Source: Rhizobium chutanense
GTDB taxonomy: Bacteria > Pseudomonadota > Alphaproteobacteria > Rhizobiales > Rhizobiaceae
Reading direction: 5' to 3'
Length of the DNA stretch: 43,233 nucleotides
Assembly (NCBI RefSeq): GCF_002531935.1
Contig: NZ_NWSV01000037.1
Span: 1-43,233, forward strand
The notes under the pieces are model-generated. The model did not search any database. It was not told the DNA's origin and saw only the letters and a program-made list of their open reading frames with translations. How positions within the stretch are numbered: position 1 is the stretch's first letter; every line of letters begins with the position of its first letter. The translations under genes were made by a program, and so were the position numbers. This document shows, piece by piece, positions 1 through 7,459 of this stretch.

Positions 1-13
1 GGATGGCCCAGCA

Positions 14-680
14 GTGAAATCGACGCGCTCATGCCATGGAACTACGCCGCCTGAACGGCCACGGCTTGTCGCTTACATACATGTGGTGATCGTGTTTCTT
101 TCATCCGCAATCGTGTTGCCGGTGGACGGCCGGCACGCGATCATCATCGACACCCATGTCACGCCCGCCAATTGGCATGCAGCACCGTCTATCTCGATCG
201 GCTCGACCGCCAGCGGCACGGTCTCCTTCGACGTCAAGGCGGCAAAATGGAAGCCGGCTATGCAACATCCAGCGTTGGCCATAGGCGGGAGTAACGAGGT
301 CACCTCGGCGTCAACGGGTATCGCCACTATCGAGCTGCACCAGCACCCGCCACGTCAAGATCGACGCGCGAGCGCACCCGATGCCCAGCACCTGACGTCC
401 TGTGGCAAGGCGATTTCCAACCGCCACAAGGAAGGCAGTCGAACGCTTCTTTGCCGACGGCAAGTAACCGCACGGACCTCATTACGCCCGCTTCCAAATT
501 CAGATCCGCGCGGCAAGAAGGTCGCCATGGCCCTGAGCAAAGCCCAAAAAGGCAGCATGGCTTAGGCCAAAGGTCTCCTCTTTGTCCGCGATCGACGCCC
601 AGCGCAAAAAATGCCGTGTCGCAAAAATAAAAGCCCGCCGAAAATAACCGACGGGTTTTGTCAGCGGCCTGTGGGCGGCG
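14..680 (+). pseudogene. IS1182-type transposase remnant, frameshifted
   Basis: The stretch carries pieces of the C-terminal half of an IS1182/DDE-type transposase spread over all three forward frames. One frame reads DGRHAIIIDTHVTPAN, a second reads EAGYATSSVG near 250-285, and near 425-490 a frame reads VERFFADGK-stop-PHGPHYARF, the usual 'FADAK..HGxRYARxRG' block near the end of this family. A final PTGFVSGL piece follows near 648-670. Frame changes and an internal stop separate the pieces, so no functional enzyme is made. The N-terminal half lies outside the window or is lost. It marks the left edge of the metabolic segment. Family assignment rests on remembered family motifs only. Confidence 0.55.
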
Positions 681-700
681 TGAAAATGCCGCCCGTAGGT

Positions 701-1468
701 CTACTTGACCAGATGGTTTCCAATCGAAGAACCACCATCTACGGTTAAAACGCTACCAGTCGCGAATCTCGAACGGTCGGAGGCGAGAAAGAGCATGGCT
801 TCCGCGATTTCTTCTGGCGTCCCCATTCGATCCATGGCGGCGCGGGCGTTGAACTCGCTACGAAGTTTGTTCGGGTCCTGCGCCTCAGCAAAGATCTTTG
901 CAAAATATGGAGAGTCAATCGTGCCAGGGGCGACGGCGTTGACGCGAATTCCTTCCTTCGCGTGATCCATCGCCATAGCGCGTGTCAGCGAGGATATGGC
1001 ACCTTTCGATGCAACGTAGGCCGTTCTGTCCGCTATCGCTGAGGTTGCCGTGTATGACGTCGTGTTAACGATCGAACCGCCGCCACTTCGACGCATGACA
1101 GGAATGACATACTTCGAGCAAAGGAAGATACCTTTGACGTTAACCGACATAATCCGATCCCAGGTTTCCTCTGCAATTGTCACGACATTCCCGGTCGTTC
1201 CAAAGCCCGCGTTGTTGACGAGGACGTCGATCCGACCCCACTTTGACACCGCCTTCTCAACCATGCTTTCCACGTCCTTGGCCGAAGAGACGTCGACACG
1301 AGCCCCCAGAGCCGTCGAGCCGATCTCGCCCGCTACTCGATGCGCTGCGTCCTCGTTGACGTCAGCAACGACGACATAGGCGCCGTTCTTGGCGAAGAGT
1401 AGCGCCGTTGCTCGGCCTATGCCGCTACCACCCCCTGTAACAATGCAAACCTTTTGATCCAGATCCAT
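701..1468 (-). CDS. SDR-family NAD(P)-dependent oxidoreductase
   Basis: A classical short-chain dehydrogenase/reductase of 255 residues. The N-terminal Rossmann motif TGGGSGIGRA follows the VCIVTGG strand, NNAGFG is in the middle, the catalytic region contains S...YVASK, and the C-terminus has the usual TGSVLTVDGG. The start is set at ATG 1468 because GAGAGGAGA lies 6-7 bases upstream; longer reading to 1519 would overlap the operator. It is transcribed divergently from the flavin reductase operon across a region with two palindromic sites, so the two units are probably co-regulated. It likely oxidises an alcohol or reduces a carbonyl intermediate of the same pathway. The substrate cannot be read from sequence. 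Confidence 0.9.
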   Translation of the reverse strand: MDLDQKVCIVTGGGSGIGRATALLFAKNGAYVVVADVNEDAAHRVAGEIGSTALGARVDVSSAKDVESMVEKAVSKWGRIDVLVNNAGFGTTGNVVTIAEETWDRIMSVNVKGIFLCSKYVIPVMRRSGGGSIVNTTSYTATSAIADRTAYVASKGAISSLTRAMAMDHAKEGIRVNAVAPGTIDSPYFAKIFAEAQDPNKLRSEFNARAAMDRMGTPEEIAEAMLFLASDRSRFATGSVLTVDGGSSIGNHLVK

Positions 1469-1511
1469 CGAGCGTCTCCTCTCATTTCGATGCCTGTGAG
1501 AAAACATTTTA

Positions 1512-1558
1512 GCAGACAATCTGTCAATAACGATAAACCCCGTTGACAGATTGTCTGC
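1512..1558. promoter_or_regulatory. Twin palindromic operators in a divergent promoter
   Basis: A perfect 16-bp inverted repeat: GCAGACAATCTGTCAA at 1512-1527 and its reverse complement at 1543-1558. Each arm contains its own dyad of the form GACA-N3-TGTC (1515-1525 and 1545-1555), so there are two sites with centres 30 bp apart, about three helical turns. The outer ends of the arms form the -35 hexamer TTGACA of a promoter in each direction (1543-1548 on +, with TTATCT at 1567-1572 after 18 bp; 1527-1522 on -). A dimeric repressor, for example of GntR or TetR type, bound here would block both transcripts. No such regulator gene is adjacent. Confidence 0.6.
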
Positions 1559-1604
1559 AAATCTGCTTATCTGCTTCTAACGATCTTGGCCGCGGGAGGA
1601 TTAG

Positions 1605-2114
1605 ATGGCCGATACCAGCACCGACGCGCAGTCGGATTTCAAGGCGGCTATGCGCCGTTTCACATCAACCATTTGCTTGATCACGACCGAACTCGATGGC
1701 GCTCGTCACGGCATGGCCGCGACCGCTGTTCAGTCGGTTACGGCTGACCCGCCGACAGTCCTCGTCTGCATTAATCAGTCAGCCTCGATCAGTCAGCCCT
1801 TGAAGACTTCCGGAAAGTTCGCCGTGAATATGCTGCATCTTTCACATGCGGGGCTCGTGCCGCTGTTCAGTGGAAAACTGAAGGGCGAAGAGCGGTTCGA
1901 TCACGGCAATTGGCTGTCTCTCGACGGCATGCCGGTCCTGTCGGATGCCCAGGCAGCTTTTGTCTGTCAGCTGAAAGATGTCGTTCATGTTGGAACGCAT
2001 GATGTTGTGCTCGGAGAAGTGCTCGAAGCCCGGTTCATAGAGTCGATTGCACCACTTCTCTACGAGAACGGTCAACTCGTCAGGTCGTCGTCCATCAGTG
2101 GATCGGCCGCATAA
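1605..2114 (+). CDS. Flavin reductase-like protein (HpaC/RutF type)
   Basis: A 169-residue protein of the flavin reductase-like FMN-binding family: MRRFTSTICLITTELDG...GMAATAVQSVTADPPTVLVCIN near the N-terminus, SGKFAVNMLH in the middle, and FVCQLKDVVHVGTHDVVLGEV toward the C-terminus. Members use NAD(P)H to make free reduced FMN or FAD for a partner monooxygenase. The partner is very probably the RutA-like protein two genes downstream, the same pairing as RutF with RutA. It is the first gene of the + strand operon and starts about 32 bases after the -10 of the divergent promoter. GGGAGGA precedes the ATG. Confidence 0.88.
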   Translation: MADTSTDAQSDFKAAMRRFTSTICLITTELDGARHGMAATAVQSVTADPPTVLVCINQSASISQPLKTSGKFAVNMLHLSHAGLVPLFSGKLKGEERFDHGNWLSLDGMPVLSDAQAAFVCQLKDVVHVGTHDVVLGEVLEARFIESIAPLLYENGQLVRSSSISGSAA

Positions 2115-2178
2115 CAGGTCGCTTGACGACCAATTAATCCACTCATCGAAAGCCCATGGGGCAACAAGGAGACAAAGG

Positions 2179-2592
2179 GTGAGCAACACAGCAATCGCAA
2201 GAGTGAATGGACGTGAAGTCAGCGAACGGTTTGAGCGCGGGCTAAAGACCAGACGAGAGGTTCTGGGAGGCGCGTATGTCGATGCTTCGGTCAGCAAGGC
2301 GACCGACTTCAATTGGCCGATGCAGGCACTCGTCACAGAATACTGCTGGGATGAAATCTGGAACCGGCCTGGCCTGGCACGCAAGCAACGCAGCATTCTC
2401 AATCTGGGAATGATTTCGGCTCTTAATCGCCCGCATGAACTGAAACTGCACGTTCGCGGAGCCGTCAACAACGGTCTTACCAAAGAAGAAATCAGAGAGG
2501 TTTTTCTGCAGGTTTCGATCTACTGCGGTGTGCCGGCGGCAATCGATAGCTTCCGCGTAGCTGCGGAAGTCTTTGAAGAGATGGGCATCTAA
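2179..2592 (+). CDS. Carboxymuconolactone decarboxylase family protein
   Basis: A 137-residue protein with the pattern of the CMD/AhpD-like family: RREVLGGAYVDA near residue 20, FNWPMQALVTEYCWDEIW, SILNLGMISALNRPHELKLHVRGAVNNG, and a C-terminal EIREVFLQVSIYCGVPAAIDSF. It resembles PcaC-type gamma-carboxymuconolactone decarboxylases more than AhpD because no CxxC pair is visible. The GTG at 2179 is chosen because AAGGAG lies 7-8 bases upstream. It lies between the flavin reductase and the monooxygenase, so it presumably acts on a product of the pathway, as a decarboxylase or lactone/enol isomerase. The exact reaction is unknown. Confidence 0.8.
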   Translation: MSNTAIARVNGREVSERFERGLKTRREVLGGAYVDASVSKATDFNWPMQALVTEYCWDEIWNRPGLARKQRSILNLGMISALNRPHELKLHVRGAVNNGLTKEEIREVFLQVSIYCGVPAAIDSFRVAAEVFEEMGI

Positions 2593-2653
2593 TTATTCGA
2601 GGCATTTAGACGCGGCTGAGCACCATGCGGTGACAGCCGGAGGAGGACCTACA

Positions 2654-3775
2654 GTGACTGCACAAGACGACTTCCGCGAAGCGGGAAACCCAATGTTCAA
2701 TGAAAACAAGCTCAAGCTCGGCGTGTTCGGCACCAACTGCTCGAATGCGTGTGCGATCACGCTTGCTGAAACGACTTTCGAGCCCACCTTCGACCACAAC
2801 GTCGAAATCGCAAAGAAGCTCGAGGCTGCCGGTTGGGAATGCATGGTGCCGATTGCGCGCTGGCGGGGTTTTGGCGGTCCTTCTAACTTCAACGGCGTGA
2901 ACATGGATACGTTCACCTGGGCAGCCGCTCTCGCAGCGGTCACCACAAAGCTCCAGTTCTTCTCTACGACACACATTCCGACCTTGAACCCGATTGTCGC
3001 AACCAAGATGGCGACAACAATCGACCACATCTCGAAGGGACGTTACGGCCTCAACCTCGTTACCGGCTGGTTCACCCCCGAAATGGAAATGTTCGGGGTT
3101 CCGATGATGGAGCACGACACCCGCTATGAATACGCCACCGAGTGGATGGAGATCGTCGAGAGTCTCTGGAAACGGAATGGCGTCACGTTTGAAGGTGAGT
3201 TCCTGAAAGTGAAGGACGCCTTCAGTGAGCCCAAACCTTATAACAAGGCGGGTCGCCCGCTTCTGATCTGCGCCGGCGCCTCGGGCAAAGGAATGCACTT
3301 CACCGCCAAGTTCTGCGATTTCAACTTCGGCTTCATGCAAGACATGGAATCTGGCGCTGCCTGGGTCAAGAAGGTGAAGGACCTGGCGCGCACTGAATAC
3401 AACCGTGATCTCGGCACATTCACAGCCTGCCCCGTCATCGTTCGCGAAACGGAGAAGGAAGCACAGGAATATTACGACTACTACGTCAAGCAGAAGGGTG
3501 ACTGGGAGGCCTGCGAGAACATCTGCGAAGTCCTCCAGGTGCAATCCCAAAACCATTCCGCCGAGATGTACCAGAAATTCAAGGAACGCTTCATTGCGGG
3601 TTGGGGTGGATACCCGATCATCGGCAATCCAGAACAAGTGGCCGACAAACTCGTCGCACTGAGCAATACAGGTGTCAATGGCGCCTTGCTGACGATGGTC
3701 GACTACAACGAGGAGCTTCCCTTCTTCAATGAGCGTGTGATGCCGCTGCTCAAGCAGGCAGGCCTGCGCAAGTGA
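2654..3775 (+). CDS. RutA-like flavin-dependent monooxygenase (LLM class)
   Basis: A 373-residue luciferase-like (LLM) flavin enzyme. The closest pattern I recognise is the pyrimidine monooxygenase/amidase RutA: KLGVFGTNCSNA, a WECMVPIARWRGFGG segment, ATKMATTIDHISKGRYGLNLVTGW, LLICAGASGKGMHFTAKFCDFNFG and NGALLTMVDYNEELPFFNERVMPLL. RutA uses FMNH2 and O2 (flavin-N5-peroxide) to open the uracil ring; related enzymes cleave other C-N, C-S or C-halogen bonds. The GTG at 2654 with AGGAGG 7 bases upstream is preferred; an ATG at 2692 (MFNENKLK) is possible. It lacks RutB-RutE partners nearby, so the substrate is probably not uracil itself. Confidence 0.82.
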   Translation: MTAQDDFREAGNPMFNENKLKLGVFGTNCSNACAITLAETTFEPTFDHNVEIAKKLEAAGWECMVPIARWRGFGGPSNFNGVNMDTFTWAAALAAVTTKLQFFSTTHIPTLNPIVATKMATTIDHISKGRYGLNLVTGWFTPEMEMFGVPMMEHDTRYEYATEWMEIVESLWKRNGVTFEGEFLKVKDAFSEPKPYNKAGRPLLICAGASGKGMHFTAKFCDFNFGFMQDMESGAAWVKKVKDLARTEYNRDLGTFTACPVIVRETEKEAQEYYDYYVKQKGDWEACENICEVLQVQSQNHSAEMYQKFKERFIAGWGGYPIIGNPEQVADKLVALSNTGVNGALLTMVDYNEELPFFNERVMPLLKQAGLRK

Positions 3776-3783
3776 ACATCTCC

Positions 3784-3807
3784 GCGGGACGGCGATCGCC
3801 GTCCCGC
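3784..3807. repeat. Perfect 24-bp palindrome after the monooxygenase gene
   Basis: A perfect 24-bp GC-rich palindrome (each half begins GCGGGACGGCGA) starts 8 bases after the monooxygenase stop. As RNA it forms a very stable stem. No U-run follows, so it is more likely a 3' stabiliser or attenuator between the monooxygenase and the binding-protein gene than a terminator. Confidence 0.6.
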
Positions 3808-3902
3808 CACGAACTCTGCCGGGGTCCCGGCAAGATTTCCGCGGCTGGCGACCAGAGGGGTCGGCAGTCTGAGCGGAACCACAAGGGAGAGGAGGCCCTT
3901 TA

Positions 3903-5072
3903 ATGCTAAAGAAAGTCGTTGCAGCGCTTTTCGCACTATCCAGTCTTTATCAAATGAACGGGGTGGCGATGGCTGATGGCCTTGACTCGCTGCCGCCTGA
4001 CCAGAAGGCTCTCTACGAGAATATCGATCCTGCAATTCCGCTCGGCGGAACGGTGTATAAGGATTTCGTTGCGAAGCGACCGCCGCCGTGGAAGATCGGG
4101 TATGCGTCCACATACGCCGGTAATACTTGGCGCGCGAACATGCTGGACGAATTCTCGAATGTGCTGGTGCCAAAATACAAGGAAGCGGGGCTCGTTTCCG
4201 AGCTTGTCGTCACCCAGTCAGACCTCAAGGACTCAGTCCAGATCCAGCAGATGCGGCAGATGGTGGATGACGGAGTGGATGCGATCATCATCTGCTGCTC
4301 GAACATCACCGCCCTCAATCAAACTATTGAGTACGCTCATTCCCACGGCGTGCCTGTCTTTTCGGTATCGGGCTATGTCACATCCCCATACGCGATCAAC
4401 GCTACAGAGAACAACACGGACGGCGGCTACAAGGCTGCGGAGTGGCTCGCAAAGGAAATTGGCGAGAAGGGCAACGTTCTAACGGTGTCCGGTATACCCG
4501 GTTTCGCGTCATCGGATAGTTTCGACAATGGCGCGAAAAAGGCGTTTGAGAAGTTCCCCAATATCAACGTCGTAGGAAATGTAGCAGGGAAGTGGACTGA
4601 CCAAGTCGCTCAAGTCGAAGTTCAGAAATTTCTTGCCACCAATCCGGCCGAGATCAACGGAATCCTCGTTCAATCGGCGTCTGAAAACGGTGTCGTGAAC
4701 GCGGTCCAGCAATCCGGTCGCGATATGATGCCTATTGTGCTCGGCGGTGAAGCTTCCGCCGCGTGTTACTGGCGTCAGAACCCTGACTTTATAAGCAAGA
4801 GCTTCCATTTCTGGCCGCCCCGCTCAGATGCCCGCCTCGTATGGGACGTGATGATGCGAACGCTCCAAGGCCAGGGACCAAAGATCCAATCAATCCTACG
4901 TCCTGCTCTTCCTTACACCATCGATGATGTGAAGAAGGTGTTGAAGGAAGACTGCGATCCGAATTCCACGGATTGGATCGAGCCGGAAAACAATAGTTGG
5001 TGGCCTGCAGATGTCGCTAACACGTACTTTGAACGCCCCGTCGATCCGCTGGCTTGGCGCCCAAAGAAATAA
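3903..5072 (+). CDS. Periplasmic sugar-type ABC substrate-binding protein
   Basis: A 389-residue exported binding protein of the RbsB-like periplasmic-binding fold. Residues 1-25 form a Sec signal (KK, hydrophobic core, cleavage after AMA). The mature part begins after a short linker with KIGYASTYAGNTWRANMLDEF, followed by QIQQMRQMVDDGVDAIIICC, GGYKAAEWLAKEIGEKGNVL and NGILVQSASENGVVNAV, all standard for this fold. GGGAGAGGAGG lies upstream of ATG 3903. No permease or ATPase gene is adjacent, so it is an orphan that must borrow a transporter encoded elsewhere or act as a sensor. Its place in the operon suggests it binds the pathway substrate. Confidence 0.85.
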   Translation: MLKKVVAALFALSSLYQMNGVAMADGLDSLPPDQKALYENIDPAIPLGGTVYKDFVAKRPPPWKIGYASTYAGNTWRANMLDEFSNVLVPKYKEAGLVSELVVTQSDLKDSVQIQQMRQMVDDGVDAIIICCSNITALNQTIEYAHSHGVPVFSVSGYVTSPYAINATENNTDGGYKAAEWLAKEIGEKGNVLTVSGIPGFASSDSFDNGAKKAFEKFPNINVVGNVAGKWTDQVAQVEVQKFLATNPAEINGILVQSASENGVVNAVQQSGRDMMPIVLGGEASAACYWRQNPDFISKSFHFWPPRSDARLVWDVMMRTLQGQGPKIQSILRPALPYTIDDVKKVLKEDCDPNSTDWIEPENNSWWPADVANTYFERPVDPLAWRPKK

Positions 5073-5144
5073 TGCCGTTTCTCCGCCAGGAGACCTCCCA
5101 GCCTCCCGCGTCGGTCTCGTTACCGGCGCGGGGGGAAGCTCTAC

Positions 5145-6365
5145 GTGATTGGAAAGAGTGTGCCGGACTTTCACAAAATTCAACGTCTACCACCCTACGT
5201 CTTCGAACAGGTCAACCGTTTGAAGGCCAGCGCGCGAGCGGGTGGCGCGGACATTATCGATCTCGGCATGGGCAATCCCGACCTTCCGACGCCGAAGGCC
5301 ATCGTCGACAAGCTGTGCGAAGTGGTCCAGGACCCGCGCACCCACCGTTATTCGTCCTCCAAGGGCATTCCCGGCCTGCGCCGTGCCCAGGCCGCCTATT
5401 ATGCCCGCCGTTTCGGCGTCAAGCTGAACCCGGACACCCAGGTCGTTGCGACGCTCGGTTCCAAGGAAGGCTTCGCCAACATGGCGCAGGCGATCACCGC
5501 GCCCGGCGACGTCATCCTGTGCCCGAACCCGACCTATCCGATCCATGCCTTCGGCTTTCTGATGGCAGGCGGGGTGATCCGCTCGATGAACGTCGAGCCG
5601 GACGACAGCTTCTTTCCGCCGCTCGAGCGGGCCGTGAAGCATTCGATTCCGAAGCCCCTGGCGCTGATCATCAACTACCCGTCCAACCCCACCGCGCACG
5701 TCGCTTCGCTGGACTTCTATAAAGAGGTGGTGAGCTTTGCCCGGAAGCACGACATCATCGTGCTGTCGGACCTGGCCTATTCGGAAATCTATTTCGAAGG
5801 CGAGCCGCCACCGTCCGTCCTGCAGGTTCCGGGCGCGATGGATATCGCGGTCGAGTTCACCTCGATGTCGAAGACCTTCTCCATGCCCGGCTGGCGCATG
5901 GGCTTTGCCGTCGGCAACGAGCGGCTGATCTCGGCGCTGACCCGCGTGAAGTCCTATCTCGACTACGGTGCCTTCACGCCGATCCAGGTAGCCGCGACCC
6001 ATGCGCTGAACGGCGACGGTTCCGACATCGCCGAAGTCCGCAACGTCTACAAGCGCCGCCGCGACGTGATGGTCGATTCGTTCGGCAAGGCCGGCTTCGA
6101 AGTGCCGCCGCCCGCCGCGACTATGTTTGCCTGGGCGAAGATCCCGGAAAAGTTCCGTCATCTCGGTTCGCTTGAGTTCTCCAAGCTGCTGGTCGAGAAG
6201 GCCGACGTGGCCGTGGCGCCGGGTATCGGATTTGGGGAAATGGGTGACGAATATATTCGTCTCGCCCTGGTTGAGAACGAGCATCGCATTCGTCAGGCGG
6301 CGCGCAACATCAAACGCTGGCTTGGCGACCTTGGAAAATACGATCTCAAAGCAATAAACCAGTGA
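5145..6365 (+). CDS. Class I/II PLP aminotransferase, AlaC/AatC type
   Basis: A 406-residue fold-type I aminotransferase. The N-terminus reads FHKIQRLPPYVFEQVNRLKA, followed by IDLGMGNPDLPTP, NYPSNPTA, the PLP-lysine motif SMSKTFSMPGWR (K243) and a C-terminal EYIRLALVENEHRIRQAARN. This matches the rhizobial chromosomal alanine/aspartate-type enzyme that normally lies upstream of the homoserine dehydrogenase gene. Here it is a plasmid copy, with GC-rich codon use unlike its lower-GC flanks, so it may be a recruited chromosomal gene. The start is GTG 5145 with GGGGGAAG upstream. It probably transfers amino groups between alanine or glutamate and 2-oxoacids. Confidence 0.88.
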   Translation: MIGKSVPDFHKIQRLPPYVFEQVNRLKASARAGGADIIDLGMGNPDLPTPKAIVDKLCEVVQDPRTHRYSSSKGIPGLRRAQAAYYARRFGVKLNPDTQVVATLGSKEGFANMAQAITAPGDVILCPNPTYPIHAFGFLMAGGVIRSMNVEPDDSFFPPLERAVKHSIPKPLALIINYPSNPTAHVASLDFYKEVVSFARKHDIIVLSDLAYSEIYFEGEPPPSVLQVPGAMDIAVEFTSMSKTFSMPGWRMGFAVGNERLISALTRVKSYLDYGAFTPIQVAATHALNGDGSDIAEVRNVYKRRRDVMVDSFGKAGFEVPPPAATMFAWAKIPEKFRHLGSLEFSKLLVEKADVAVAPGIGFGEMGDEYIRLALVENEHRIRQAARNIKRWLGDLGKYDLKAINQ

Positions 6366-6376
6366 AAGGATACCCG

Positions 6377-6775
6377 ATGGCAATCTTGGGATCATGTCAA
6401 TGCAAGGCCGTTACGTATGAGGTTCAGGAAATTGACGGACCGATGTGGAATTGCTTCTGTCAAACATGCCGGAAGTCACACGCCGCTGACCACAATACGG
6501 CCGCTAAGGTGAGAAGCGAGCACTTCAAGATCCTATCAGGTCAAGATGTGCTCAAGAGTTTCGAATCGACGCCTGGAAAGCTGCGGTGGTTTTGTTCGAC
6601 GTGCGGTTCACATGTGTATGCGGAGCGGCCCGCAAGTCCAGAACTTAAGGTGCTTAGAGCTGGCACCTTTGACACTGACCCTGGCAGCGTGCCGATGTCA
6701 AATGTGTGGGTGTCCCATGCGAAATCCTGGCTGGCCCATGACTCGTCCAAACCAAGCTCACCCGAGTTCCCGTAG
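6377..6775 (+). CDS. GFA (CENP-V) domain zinc protein
   Basis: A 132-residue protein of the Gfa/CENP-V family. The three cysteine clusters that bind zinc are visible: SCQCKAVTYEV at residues 6-17, CFCQTCRK near 32, and CSTCGSHVY near 75. The family name comes from a reported glutathione-dependent formaldehyde-activating enzyme, but most members have no proven activity. The start ATG 6377 follows AAAGGAT, only 11 bases after the aminotransferase stop, so the two are probably co-transcribed. Confidence 0.85.
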   Translation: MAILGSCQCKAVTYEVQEIDGPMWNCFCQTCRKSHAADHNTAAKVRSEHFKILSGQDVLKSFESTPGKLRWFCSTCGSHVYAERPASPELKVLRAGTFDTDPGSVPMSNVWVSHAKSWLAHDSSKPSSPEFP

Positions 6776-6924
6776 GCGAGAGGTTGCTTCGACCTGCTCT
6801 TAACTGGGGCGAACCTCACAAGCGAGGTACGTGTCTGATCTTCCGTGTACACGAGCGGGTTTCTTTGATCGACTTGTTAATTGTAGGATTGTCTGATAGT
6901 AAGAGTGTATGGAGTGGCCGCGGC

Positions 6925-7443
6925 ATGAAAGTTGTTGTAATAACGGGGAATTTGAATCGCCCATCGAAAACCCGGGCCGTCGCTGACTACGTGGTTGACC
7001 GAGCTCGAGCTTCTGGCGACGAGGCAATCAGCTGGGATCTTGTCCAGCTTCACCCACACCTTGGGGCGGCAATTTGGCCTGCCAACGCTGCGGAGATTGT
7101 TAAAGCTGCGCTTGACGATGTCGCGACCTGCGACGTTTTGATCGTTGGAAGCCCAGTCTATAAGGCGTCTTACACCGGATTGCTGAAGCACTTGTTCGAC
7201 CTCCTCGACATGAGGGCGCTTAAGGGGCGCTACGTCATCCCCTTTGCAACCGGAAAATCACCGCCTCACGGGCCGCTCGTGGAAGCCTCGATGCGAGCCT
7301 TATTTGACTTTTTCGATGCACAGGTTTCGGACAATTTCATTTTCGCTCTCGACGAAGACTTCGACGAAGCGGGTCTATCCGCAAACCTGCGCGCCCTCGT
7401 GGACAAAGAACTCGATACCGCGCGCCGCGCCGTCAGCCCATAA
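6925..7443 (+). CDS. NAD(P)H-dependent FMN reductase, SsuE/MsuE-like
   Basis: A 172-residue flavodoxin-fold reductase. MKVVVITGNLNRPSKTRAVADYV is the N-terminal phosphate-binding strand and loop, and GSPVYKASYTGLLKHLFDLL is the signature seen in SsuE and MsuE, which supply FMNH2 to two-component monooxygenases such as SsuD. ATG 6925 begins the conserved fold; an in-frame extension upstream does not look conserved. It stops 16 bases before ribBA, so reductase and flavin biosynthesis look co-expressed. Together with the flavin reductase at 1605 the segment has two reduced-flavin sources of different families. Confidence 0.85.
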   Translation: MKVVVITGNLNRPSKTRAVADYVVDRARASGDEAISWDLVQLHPHLGAAIWPANAAEIVKAALDDVATCDVLIVGSPVYKASYTGLLKHLFDLLDMRALKGRYVIPFATGKSPPHGPLVEASMRALFDFFDAQVSDNFIFALDEDFDEAGLSANLRALVDKELDTARRAVSP

Positions 7444-7459
7444 TGTGCAGGAGGATGCC

